Assembly: GCF_002218065.1 (NCBI RefSeq)
Contig: NZ_BDUB01000001.1
Coordinates: 2,445,031 to 2,509,030, forward strand
Source of the DNA: Nodularia sp. NIES-3585
GTDB taxonomy: Bacteria > Cyanobacteriota > Cyanobacteriia > Cyanobacteriales > Nostocaceae
Length of the DNA stretch: 64,000 bases
Direction: 5' to 3'
This document shows positions 35,410-43,309 of this stretch, in pieces; position 1 is the stretch's first letter; each line of letters opens with the position of its first letter. Made by a program: the position numbers and the translations under genes. Below the pieces are notes generated by a model, which was not told the DNA's origin, did not search any database, and saw only the letters and a program-made list of their open reading frames with translations.

Positions 35410-36725
35410 GCATATGTAAGCTTCCCCGCTCTAAAGAGACGGGGCTTTCAGTAGCCCTAAGTTATCCGTGCTGAGATCACAACACAAATAACCCGAACCT
35501 CCAGGCAGGCTTACAGACTGCCCCAAAAGAGAAATCATTTTTGCACCATTCAAATCAGCGTCACCATGCCAACCACAGTTACCACACTGGAAGCGTTTAT
35601 CAGACCTCAACCCAATGTGCAAGCACTGGTGGCAGGTTTGGCTGGTATATGCTGGTGGCACTGCAATCACTTCCACGCCTTCCTTAATACCTTTGTACTC
35701 AAGGAAGGAGCGCAATTGATAAAAAGACCAAGAATTAGACCGTCTCCGTTCAATCTTGTTTCTCGGTTGGGTATTGGTACGTTCTCTAATCCCCGTCAAG
35801 TTCTCAATAGCCACAATCGCACTACTGGATTTAGCTTGTTGAATAATGCGGGAGCTAATTTGATGGTTAAGCCATTGCTGAAATCTTCTCTCACGCCCCG
35901 ACAGCCGTTGCAAAATCTGTCTCGCTCTACGGCGAGTAGACCTTGTGCCTTTCGTTCGCGCAGCGTCTGGTTTACGAGACGCTTTCTTCTGGAGAGATGT
36001 CCTAACTTTGGCGTATCTATCCCGAACTTCTGTTATTTGCCTTCCATCCCATTTATCCCCGTTGCTGGTTACGGCGATATCCCTGCGCCCAAAGTCCACG
36101 CCAATAACGTTGTTTGGCTTGAGTGGTTCGGGCGCTTCATCCTTAATTTGGATATGAATGTAGTAGGAACCATCCCGATACTTACACAACTGCGCCGATG
36201 TTGGTTTTTTGCCTTTGAGCTGACCTCGCTGGTAGTTACCCGCATCCAGGTTGATATGCTCCCTGCCTTCGGTCAAAGTCAGGCTAACAGTCCAGTCCTT
36301 CTCTCTAAAAGCAAAAATTCTAGCGTCATAGTCGGCGCTAGTTGGTGTAAAGAATTTAACTGGTTTTTTCTTCTGTTTGGCAGTTTTGCGATTTGCTCCC
36401 ACCCTGGCACAAGCCCTAACCGCCAAATTAGCAGACAACCCAAACAACGAGCGCAAGTCTTGATAAACCAAGTTTTGAATAGTAGTAGCGCTTGTTACCT
36501 GGGGCTTAACCTGCTGGTTGGCATAGTTGCAAGCATCCGCAAACGCCTTCAGTGTTGTCTCCATTTGGACAACTTGTTCAGGAGTAGGATTAAGCTTACA
36601 AACCAGTGTCAGTACTTGTTCCATAACATAAGTTATATCACACGTGATGGCTATTTTTAAATAGCCGAGTCGTGTTTCCTCCGCGACTTAAAAGTGCGCG
36701 GCTTCCACACTCCCGCGAGGTTTTT
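35410..36725 (-). mobile_element. Second IS200/IS605-type tnpB-only element, in the polA leader
   Basis: The element lies in the same orientation as polA. Its right end is marked by a hairpin at 35424-35444 (CCCCG CTCT with AGAG A CGGGG on the plus strand), which overlaps the tnpB stop. Its left end has a hairpin at 36681-36701 (CCGCGACTT with AAGTGCGCGG) and a palindrome just upstream of the tnpB start (GGCTATTTAAAAATAGCC on the minus strand). No tnpA is present. Exact ends cannot be fixed because no uninterrupted sequence is available; I estimate within about 15 bp. Confidence 0.65.
35431..36624 (-). CDS. tnpB: TnpB RNA-guided endonuclease (IS200/IS605 family)
   Basis: A second, clearly different TnpB (397 aa) from the one at 7616. 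RuvC residues are intact: D177 (IGVDFGRRDIAV), E274 (VAIENLTGIRERT) and D357 (GDADLNGAKMI). The zinc ribbon is CHQC (331-334) and CGNC (347-350). A basic segment (about 205-245; RRRARQILQRLSGRERRF) precedes the E-containing strand. The stop codon lies within the right-end hairpin, as usual for overlapping guide RNA. The natural guide would be the sequence beyond the right end, that is, the 5' leader and first codons of polA. The start is ATG 36624. Confidence 0.92.
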   Translation of the reverse strand: MEQVLTLVCKLNPTPEQVVQMETTLKAFADACNYANQQVKPQVTSATTIQNLVYQDLRSLFGLSANLAVRACARVGANRKTAKQKKKPVKFFTPTSADYDARIFAFREKDWTVSLTLTEGREHINLDAGNYQRGQLKGKKPTSAQLCKYRDGSYYIHIQIKDEAPEPLKPNNVIGVDFGRRDIAVTSNGDKWDGRQITEVRDRYAKVRTSLQKKASRKPDAARTKGTRSTRRRARQILQRLSGRERRFQQWLNHQISSRIIQQAKSSSAIVAIENLTGIRERTNTQPRNKIERRRSNSWSFYQLRSFLEYKGIKEGVEVIAVPPAYTSQTCHQCLHIGLRSDKRFQCGNCGWHGDADLNGAKMISLLGQSVSLPGGSGYLCCDLSTDNLGLLKAPSL

Positions 36726-37234
36726 AGGTGACATTTCCTATTTTGCCGCTATGCCTGCTGATCAAGCTAAAATACTCGCTGTGGTTGTACCCTTTACTAA
36801 CACAAATCTCAAATTGTGCTGACGACGAGCTTTAGCCGTTGATCTCTAGCTGTTGCAAATTTCATGGTCTTCAAACTCGCTCAGTTGTCACCAGTTAGCT
36901 ATTTAAGTATAAATAGCATCCCACTTTTCAAGTAAGTATGTTATCCTAGCTAGACTTGATTTTTAAGTAATTTGAAAAGGTATCTCAATTAAAATTAACA
37001 CTTTGAGAAACCAGTAACAACTAGGTTCATGTTCCAATCGTAAGTAAATATACTTTAGTATTTTTAGTTCAATAAAACTAAATAATAAAATTGTCAAAAG
37101 TGTATTTACTGTAATCACTTCATAATCGAAGCTTTATACAAAAATACGTATATTTATCATAACTACAAGTCAAATTTTAGAGTTAGAAATAAGTAAGTAA
37201 TCATGCACCTACTCGTCTGAGAAAATCGTTTGTT
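36726..37234. other. Intergenic region upstream of a PEP-CTERM gene
   Basis: An AT-rich 509 bp region with no credible gene. Its first part should be the original polA upstream DNA, displaced by the tnpB element; it includes AAAATAGG on the minus strand, a word also found between the element and polA. The rest should contain the promoter of the gene at 37235. Confidence 0.4.
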
Positions 37235-37948
37235 ATGACAACTAAACTACTCAACTCTCTAGCTGCTGCCACAACTTTGGCAGGGATGCTGGTAACAGCA
37301 GGAGTTGCTAATGCAGCTTCACTCACCAGCACCGCGTCTACCAGTCTTGAGTTTACAGACATCGTTGATTCAGTTCTGAGCATTCAAAAGTTTAACCCAT
37401 CACTAGGTACACTTAATAGCGTCACCCTAGATTTTAATAGCCTTATCACTGGAGAGGCAGGATTTGAGAATAGAGGCGCGCGGGCGGCTAGAGTGACAGT
37501 TAAATTAGCCGCTGAGGTCAACTTAACCAATAGTGATTTAGAATTATCACCTCCCTTCCCTATTCTTCCAGTGAATGAACAATCCTACTTAGTGACTGCC
37601 TATGACGGTGTAACTGATTTTGGTGGCACTTCTGGAAGGACTCTTGAGGAGCTCATAGCTACACGGTCTACCACCAAAACCTTCAACAGTGTGCCAGATT
37701 TAGCAGTATTTACTGGTATTGGCAACCTAGACTTTTTATACACAGCTATCGCTGAATCAACTGTCACAGGTTCAGGCAATCTCAGATTTTTTGTGGATAC
37801 CTTAGCCCAAGCAGATCTCACAGTCATATATGACTATGATCCAAAGACTGTTCCTGAACCCTCTGCTGCTTTGGGAATAGGTCTATTTGCCGGCATTGGT
37901 CTGTTGTCACAACGCAAAAAAAGCTGGTTTAAGATTTCCAATTCCTAG
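37235..37948 (+). CDS. PEP-CTERM protein, choice-of-anchor E type
   Basis: An exported 237-residue protein: signal peptide (about 1-27, ending VANAAS), a beta-rich domain matching the choice-of-anchor E family (FTDIVDSVLSIQKFNPSLGT followed by NSVTLDF), and a C-terminal sorting signal with VPEPSAALGIG, a membrane helix and RKK. The exosortase recognises that tail and transfers the protein to the cell surface or an exopolymer. Function is unknown; such proteins are usually extracellular. It is monocistronic, with an intrinsic terminator about 150 bp downstream. Confidence 0.85.
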   Translation: MTTKLLNSLAAATTLAGMLVTAGVANAASLTSTASTSLEFTDIVDSVLSIQKFNPSLGTLNSVTLDFNSLITGEAGFENRGARAARVTVKLAAEVNLTNSDLELSPPFPILPVNEQSYLVTAYDGVTDFGGTSGRTLEELIATRSTTKTFNSVPDLAVFTGIGNLDFLYTAIAESTVTGSGNLRFFVDTLAQADLTVIYDYDPKTVPEPSAALGIGLFAGIGLLSQRKKSWFKISNS

Positions 37949-38101
37949 ACCTTCGTGAATAGTGTTTAATTAATTGATAGGCGGTATTTTTAGGTATTGT
38001 CGCAAGTCATACTTGTAGAAGTATAGCTTTTCAGCAGTTCAGTTTTGTGTATTTAGCTAATCAAATAGCTGCTGGTGTTAAATTATGAAACTTAATTCTA
38101 A

Positions 38102-38133
38102 AAAAACCGATTTTGCTCGAAATCGGTTTTTTT
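38102..38133 (+). terminator. Intrinsic terminator downstream of the PEP-CTERM gene
   Basis: AAAAACCGATTT (38102-38113), loop TGCTCG, AAATCGGTTTTTTT (38120-38133). Strong stem and T-run. It works in both directions in principle, because the left arm starts with an A-run. Confidence 0.85.
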
Positions 38134-38327
38134 ATATCAAATAGCACACATACAAGGGTTTGCCGCTTGTAAATAGACTACAACAAGCTGTCCTATAGGG
38201 GCAAGTTACAAAGAAATTCAAAATAGAACCAAGAAATTTTGAATTTCTAGAAATTTTCGCCTAACTACTCCCCACTGCCTCCTAGAGACTGCTAACCTCA
38301 TACTGGGAGTTCAAACCTAGGGAATTT

Positions 38328-39203
38328 ATGGACACAGCATCTGCGGCTGAATTGGCTTTGACTGGTAATCAGACTATGGCTGCACAAAACATTAAATTAT
38401 TGGTTCTAGATATAGATGGCACTATTTCTGGAGTATCTAACACCGTGAGCGAACCTGTAAAACAGGCGATCGCAGCGGTGCAAGCCAAAGGAATTCAGGT
38501 GGCGATCGCTACTGGAAGGATGTATTGTTCAGCTTTACGCTTCCACCAAGAAATTAACTCTGTACTACCATTATCAGCTTATCAGGGCGCTTGGATTCAA
38601 GACCCAGCTAATCAGAAAATTCATCGCCATTGGGCTGTCCCCACAGACATGGCGCACGCACTACTAGATTATTTTGAACAGCCGCATCTGCGATCGCTTT
38701 TATCTGTCCACTTCTATATCAATGATCAGCTTTACGTGCGGGATTTAAGCAAAGAAAGTCGAATTTATGCCGAACGTTCTGGTATTACTCCGATTCCCGT
38801 AGGCGATTTGCGCCAAGTCCTCACCAATGAACCCACCAAAATATTAGCTTTGTGCGACGATACAGAAGTGATTAACGAGCTATTGGGGAACTTGCGCCGC
38901 CAATACACACCTGCTGAACTTTATCTGACAACATCCGTGGCGACCTTCTTTGAAGCAACTAATCCCTTAGTTAATAAGGGTACGGCTGTGCGCTACATAG
39001 CTGAAGAACTGCTAGGCTTAGAAAGCAGCAATGTTATGACTATTGGTGATAACTTTAATGATTTGGAAATGCTGCAATATGCTGGCATTGGTGTAGCTAT
39101 GGGTAATGCTCCAGCAGGTGTGCAGGCGATCGCGCAGTGGGTAGCTCCTAAAGTAGATCAAGATGGAGTTGCAACTGCTATTGAGAAATTTCTACTTTCC
39201 TAA
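38328..39203 (+). CDS. HAD-superfamily phosphatase (Cof type)
   Basis: A 291-residue phosphatase of the Cof/IIB subgroup. Motif I is LLVLDIDGTI with the nucleophile Asp and the general-acid Asp. Motif II is IATGR, and motif III/IV is TIGDNFNDLEMLQYAGIGVAMGNAP, with the metal-binding Asp pair. The cap domain (about 95-200) is of the C2 type. Substrates of such enzymes are usually sugar phosphates or cofactor phosphates and cannot be inferred here. ATG 38328 adds 16 residues before the likely family start, ATG 38376 (MAAQNIKLLVLD). No operon partner is evident. Confidence 0.9.
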   Translation: MDTASAAELALTGNQTMAAQNIKLLVLDIDGTISGVSNTVSEPVKQAIAAVQAKGIQVAIATGRMYCSALRFHQEINSVLPLSAYQGAWIQDPANQKIHRHWAVPTDMAHALLDYFEQPHLRSLLSVHFYINDQLYVRDLSKESRIYAERSGITPIPVGDLRQVLTNEPTKILALCDDTEVINELLGNLRRQYTPAELYLTTSVATFFEATNPLVNKGTAVRYIAEELLGLESSNVMTIGDNFNDLEMLQYAGIGVAMGNAPAGVQAIAQWVAPKVDQDGVATAIEKFLLS

Positions 39204-39598
39204 GATTTTTATGAAATCAGAAAAGACACCGACGACTGGCCGTGTTTCGTCTCGGTGCCTTTGCTGGTTCGCTCCTCACACAACTGATAATATAGCCGAG
39301 GTGATGAAATCAGTCAATACTTACGAGAAAAGTTTTGATTTTTTGTGTCTGAGATCCTATTGGCTGATGGTAGGTTCATGCAGCACAAAATTGCGTAGAC
39401 ATTCATTCTCCTTGGAATCGTCAAAAGCTCAGATAGCTATTAGCATCACTACCCTGGCAAAATCGAGCCACTGGGCGGCTTCCTAAAAAAGTAGGGTGTG
39501 TTGTCGCGTAGCGCAACGCACCATCATAGATTTTCGGTGCGTTAGGATGTTGTCCCATGAGCGATTGCAATTTAGCTGATACAGCCTAACTTATGTAT
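39204..39598. other. Intergenic region with hairpin and palindromic repeat
   Basis: No gene. An imperfect hairpin (GACACCGACGA at about 39224 with TCGTCTCGGTGCC ending 39262) follows the HAD gene and may end its transcript. A GTGTGTT-type dispersed element lies at 39491-39556. One open frame of 107 codons crosses the region but starts inside the HAD gene and has no family features. Confidence 0.5.
39491..39556. repeat. GTGTGTT palindromic element, copy 2
   Basis: It begins GTAGGGTGTGTTGTCGCG and contains GCGCAACGCACC and GGTGCGTTAGG. It shares these words with the element at 20910-20984 in inverse orientation. Confidence 0.65.
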
Positions 39599-40453
39599 TC
39601 ACAACTCCAGAGGCGCAATAGCACCCAGTTTGTTTACCAATAAACACCTCAACACAGACCCAGTAGCTATGATTAATCCCAGTCTGGCTTGGGCTAATTC
39701 TGGGGAAGCAATTTTAACTTTTCCCCAAATTCGGCAATCACACCAGAAAGCCTCAAAAGCTTGACTTAAATTTAGTGCCACTTTTTCCCAGTTCACCGCA
39801 TCACAAGAATCAGGAAATTCTAAATTGTCTATCACTTGTACTAACTCAGCAATGAGACGACACTCGGCTGGGTGAGTGAGGCGAAGTTTTTGATCATCGT
39901 TAAGCCAAGGTATTTGCTCTGTTGACACTAAATGATGTGAAGCAGAGTTTTCGCTCATGTCAGTTATTGGTTCTCGAAGTTTAATCAATCCTTCTCGGTG
40001 AGCTAGCAGCGCCAATGAGTAGCAGCGTGAATGAGCATATTGAATAACAAATAAGCGAGATGGATTTTGGATAGTAATTTTGCTGGTTCCTATTTCCTGA
40101 TCTCGTCTTCTATTCGTCACTACCAGGCTTTGCAACCAAGTAGCTAAAAGTGGATGAGTTAATTCTAAATAAATCCACCCTGGGGGAACTATTTGTACAC
40201 TAAAAACGTCGCCAGCGATTGCTGATAAGTGAGAGGCGATACCACTGGCTAGCTCCATAATTGTTTGATTATGAGATTTCGCGAACCGTAAGGCTACACC
40301 TGAGATATATAAAACTCCACTATTGTTTCTACTTTTATATAGAGGAAATTCCCTAGTTTCTATGCTGGCTAATTCAGCATTAGGAGTATAAATACTTACA
40401 GTGTACAGCAAATAACAGTATAGCAGCTTCTTAATTGCTATATATTGATTCAT
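39599..40453 (-). CDS. Stand-alone DALR anticodon-binding domain protein
   Basis: The C-terminal half (about 180-284) matches the DALR helical domain of arginyl-tRNA synthetase (HPAECRLIAELVQVIDNLE, LSQAFEAFWCDCRIWG, ARLGLIIATGSVLRCLLVNK), but the HIGH/KMSKS catalytic core is absent. The N-terminal part (about 55-120) resembles the start of an ArgS-like additional domain (ASGIASHLSAIAGDVFSVQI). Such proteins are conserved in Nostocales and Oscillatoriales. They may bind tRNA or another RNA, but no activity is known. The first about 25 residues look unlike the family, so the start may be further in. It is divergent from the Crp-type gene at 40787. Confidence 0.72.
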   Translation of the reverse strand: MNQYIAIKKLLYCYLLYTVSIYTPNAELASIETREFPLYKSRNNSGVLYISGVALRFAKSHNQTIMELASGIASHLSAIAGDVFSVQIVPPGWIYLELTHPLLATWLQSLVVTNRRRDQEIGTSKITIQNPSRLFVIQYAHSRCYSLALLAHREGLIKLREPITDMSENSASHHLVSTEQIPWLNDDQKLRLTHPAECRLIAELVQVIDNLEFPDSCDAVNWEKVALNLSQAFEAFWCDCRIWGKVKIASPELAQARLGLIIATGSVLRCLLVNKLGAIAPLEL

Positions 40454-40786
40454 TGGCAGCTTTTAATACAGATACATATGTACTTACGAGGTAACTTTTA
40501 CTTATTTGTATATTTTCGTCAGCTATCTTAAGATATAAATCTAAACTTTATGAAGAAAAATGAGAGTAGCATAAAATTTGATGAATATTCGATGAATAGT
40601 AAGTAAACTTTACTACCATCGTTGTACAGTAGGAAGTATAACAAAAGAGTAGAGTGCAAACTAACTGCTTTTCTACTCTTTGGATGGCTGGCGCTGTTAG
40701 GCGTTAAGCCTACCCTGCCAACACAAAGACACTCCTTGCACCTTTTTATTACGTCTTTGTCTTCAGCCGAACGCTCTTTGTTACCT
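40454..40786. other. Divergent promoter region
   Basis: 333 bp between the DALR gene (minus) and the Crp-type gene (plus). It contains a GTA-N8-TAC motif at 40603-40616. An open frame continues upstream from 40787 to 40622, but its residues do not match the family, so I treat this stretch as leader. Confidence 0.45.
40603..40616. promoter_or_regulatory. Candidate NtcA-type operator
   Basis: GTA-AACTTTAC-TAC fits the NtcA consensus GTA-N8-TAC. A TATAAC hexamer begins about 20 bp downstream (40637), close to the 22-bp spacing of NtcA-activated promoters. It would drive the Crp-type gene at 40787. The motif is short and chance matches are common. Confidence 0.3.
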
Positions 40787-41506
40787 ATGCAATCTCCATC
40801 TTCTTTTTCTGAGGCATCACGGCCTTTTCTGACTTGGCAACGGATTCTTGACTGGGCTCAAGAACACTATCGCTGCCGCACCTTTAGCAAAGATGAACGC
40901 ATTCCAGCCCGACCTGGATTGCTGTACTTGGTTCAAAGGGGTGCAATCCGCATGGTAGGAACCGCACAAGTGAGTGCTACTGCCAGTCAACTAACCTCTC
41001 GACGAATTAACAGAACTCCAGAAGAAGCGTTCTTGGGTTTTGTCGGTGCGGGACAACCGTTTGAAATTGTTGCTCAGTCACCATTCACGCTCCAAGCATA
41101 CGCCCACGTTGACCAAACTGCGGTGCTGTGGATGTACTGGCACGACTTAGACAACTGGCCTCACTTCCGACGTGAAGTAATGGATGCCTTTAGGTATCAG
41201 CACCAGCGTAAATTGCTGTGGCTGAGTGCCTTGGGACAACGGCGCACAATTGACCGACTCTTAGGGTTTCTTACATTGTTGATTGAGGAATATGGAGAAC
41301 CCTCCATGAGCGAAACCGACCCCGATGTGATTCGTGGTTACGCTCTGCCCTTCCCCTTGACTCATGCCCAAATTGGTAGCGCTATCGGTTCTACTCGTGT
41401 AACTGTAACTCGCTTGATGGGCAAGTTGCGTCAACGGGGCTTAATTCTGACTCAAGGAGATAATCTTATTTGCTTGCCGGCAGATTCGATTAATCGAGTC
41501 AGCTAA
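40787..41506 (+). CDS. Crp/Fnr family transcription regulator
   Basis: A 239-residue regulator from ATG 40787 (MQSPSSFSEASRPFLTWQRI). The N-terminal sensory domain (about 20-130) has the cNMP-binding fold (RTFSKDERIPARPGLLYLVQ, FLGFVGAGQPFEIVAQSP), but no obvious cAMP ligands. The C-terminal helix-turn-helix is FPLTHAQIGSAIGSTRVTVTRLMGKL. This type is strongly conserved in cyanobacteria and related to NtcA; its regulon is not known to me. It differs clearly from the 204-residue Crp-type protein at 21781. An NtcA-like box lies about 170 bp upstream. Confidence 0.85.
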   Translation: MQSPSSFSEASRPFLTWQRILDWAQEHYRCRTFSKDERIPARPGLLYLVQRGAIRMVGTAQVSATASQLTSRRINRTPEEAFLGFVGAGQPFEIVAQSPFTLQAYAHVDQTAVLWMYWHDLDNWPHFRREVMDAFRYQHQRKLLWLSALGQRRTIDRLLGFLTLLIEEYGEPSMSETDPDVIRGYALPFPLTHAQIGSAIGSTRVTVTRLMGKLRQRGLILTQGDNLICLPADSINRVS

Positions 41507-41581
41507 AACGCAGTTCAGAGCTGATGACAAAAAGCCACAGTAAGTTAGAGTCAGCAACACCTACTTGCTGCTTGGTTGAAC

Positions 41582-41610
41582 CAATCTGTTTGACCACCAC
41601 AAACAGATTG
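41582..41610. other. Perfect 11-bp hairpin
   Basis: CAATCTGTTTG (41582-41592), loop ACCACCA, CAAACAGATTG (41600-41610). No T-run follows on either strand. Confidence 0.6.
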
Positions 41611-41664
41611 CGCTTAATTGGGCAATGTATTGATGAAAAAATCTCAATGCTCAATTTCTTCCTG

Positions 41665-41704
41665 TTACCAAAACATTTAAAAGGGAGAGTAAATGTTTTG
41701 GTAA
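41665..41704. other. Perfect 15-bp hairpin
   Basis: TTACCAAAACATTTA (41665-41679), loop of ten bases, TAAATGTTTTGGTAA (41690-41704). The arms match perfectly. No T-run follows. Confidence 0.65.
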
Positions 41705-41893
41705 TGAGGAGTCTATGGCCCTTGCTTCCGCCCCAAGGGCAAGGGCTAATAGCATATTCAGGAAACTTTTCTGGGGCAGAAGCCGATGAGATGCTACCCA
41801 AACTATCCGTTGATTTTTAGGCTCAGTTCTCAGGGCAGCTATAGCCGCAGGACTTGACAACACTTTTAATTCAGCACTTTTGGTTTTGGCTGA

Positions 41894-43288
41894 TTATGGT
41901 ACTGGTTCAAAGTCATAGCCAGTACGTGAGCGGTTACCAGAAACTATTTTCACCAACTGAACAGGGGCATTGCGATCGCCTGAAGGTAAGAATCGAATCG
42001 CACCAGAAGCACCAGTAGCAGAAAAGTTAGATGAGGAAAGTGCCTGTTGTACCCCCGAACGTGTCGGATTTTGTTCTAATGCGGCAATGAGGGCGACAGT
42101 GGCATCATAAGCCATAGCAGTACGCCAACTCACATCACCACCCCACAACTGCCGTGACTTTTGGGGAAATTCTGAATTGCCATCGCCTGAAATATGCCAG
42201 GGAACTGCTACTACCATTCCAGATGCTTGCTCTCCACCAACTTCTAAAGTTTTGAGGCTGTAAACATCATCTCCTCCCAGCAAATTTAACCGTTTCTGGT
42301 TAATTTGAACTACTTGCAGGCCTTTATCCAGAGTTTCATTATTAGTTGCCAACATCAAAACTTCTGCACCTTGCTCAGTAGCTTGTTCTAGACTTTTAGC
42401 GGCACTAAAATTAGCCTGTGACAAATCAAATTCCCTTAACACCTGGCCGCCCTCCAGTGCCACAGATGAAACAAACTCTGTTTTCAAAGATTGACTGTAG
42501 TTACTCTGAGAATTAAAGAAAACAGCTGCTTGTGTTTTCTGCAAGTTTTTGACCATATAATTAGCCAATCTTCTAGCCGCCATAAAGTCACTAGGAACTG
42601 TGCGGAAAATGTAAGGGCTAAAATTAGTAATTTTCACAGAAGTGCTAGTAGGAGAAATAGCTACCAGTTTACCGCTAGTATAAGTATTGCCTGCTGCTAA
42701 AGTCGTATCACTGGCATTGGGGCCAACTATGCCTAATACAGCCGGATTTTTGACTAACCTGGCAGCGATTTGTTGGGAGATATCCGGATTGTCATCATCA
42801 TTCGCTATCCCCACTTTTAAAGGTACTCCCTTAATTCCTCCAGAGTTATTGACGGCATTTTGGGCTTGGGCGATGCCACGTAAAATTTCTAAAGCCGAGT
42901 TGGGATCAGTCCCTAACGGTACAGATGCGACAATGCTATAGCTTTGAGCAGAAGCAATCCGGGCATTATTCAGATATATCAGTGCCTGGGGGTCATTTCG
43001 GTTGAGTTTTAAGGATTTTTCTAAACTGGCGATCGCTTGAGCGTAATTTTGATCAGCGAAGGCTTGGACACCATCTTTTTTAGCTGGAGTCACTTCACCC
43101 GGAATTAAAGTTTTTTCTCCAAAACTAATGCGGTCGGCAATAGATTGATTATCTGTTGTTTGTAAATTATTACTAGACTGGTTTTGGGGAAATATTTGCT
43201 CTTTAAATAACCATAGACCACCACCAACTAATCCTAATGTAACCAGCAGAGACAAAAAAAGTAGAGTAGTTTCGTTTTTATGAGACAT
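41894..43288 (-). CDS. Membrane-anchored TPR and periplasmic ligand-binding protein
   Basis: The 464 residues hold one N-terminal membrane helix (about 8-28), a TPR-like pair (about 72-112; GVQAFADQNYAQAIASLEKS), and a type 1 periplasmic-binding domain of the branched-chain amino-acid receptor class (about 118-455; GIAQAQNAVNNSGGIKGVPL, GIVGPNASDTT, ISPTSTSVKITN, GMVVAVPWH). No ABC transporter genes adjoin. It starts 21 bp after the Ser/Thr kinase on the same strand, so the two are one operon and the protein may be a ligand sensor rather than a transporter component. That role is inference. Confidence 0.82.
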   Translation of the reverse strand: MSHKNETTLLFLSLLVTLGLVGGGLWLFKEQIFPQNQSSNNLQTTDNQSIADRISFGEKTLIPGEVTPAKKDGVQAFADQNYAQAIASLEKSLKLNRNDPQALIYLNNARIASAQSYSIVASVPLGTDPNSALEILRGIAQAQNAVNNSGGIKGVPLKVGIANDDDNPDISQQIAARLVKNPAVLGIVGPNASDTTLAAGNTYTSGKLVAISPTSTSVKITNFSPYIFRTVPSDFMAARRLANYMVKNLQKTQAAVFFNSQSNYSQSLKTEFVSSVALEGGQVLREFDLSQANFSAAKSLEQATEQGAEVLMLATNNETLDKGLQVVQINQKRLNLLGGDDVYSLKTLEVGGEQASGMVVAVPWHISGDGNSEFPQKSRQLWGGDVSWRTAMAYDATVALIAALEQNPTRSGVQQALSSSNFSATGASGAIRFLPSGDRNAPVQLVKIVSGNRSRTGYDFEPVP

Positions 43289-43309
43289 AGAATATTTCTA
43301 AATTGTTAA

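Larger units (their letters stand above)
41507..41893. other. Intergenic region with two perfect hairpins
   Basis: 387 bp between two stop codons or gene ends, with no credible gene (a 98-codon frame has no family features). It contains an 11-bp and a 15-bp perfect stem-loop (41582-41610 and 41665-41704). A structured RNA or a convergent transcript end are both possible. Confidence 0.5.

Noticed and set aside
39163-39486. 107-codon frame overlapping the HAD gene 3' end
   Set aside because: It starts inside the HAD gene and its residues look random (SSHWAAS end, mixed Cys/Trp).
41524-41820. 98-codon plus-strand frame containing the two hairpins
   Set aside because: The frame crosses both perfect hairpins and shows no conserved segment; the hairpins explain its base composition better.
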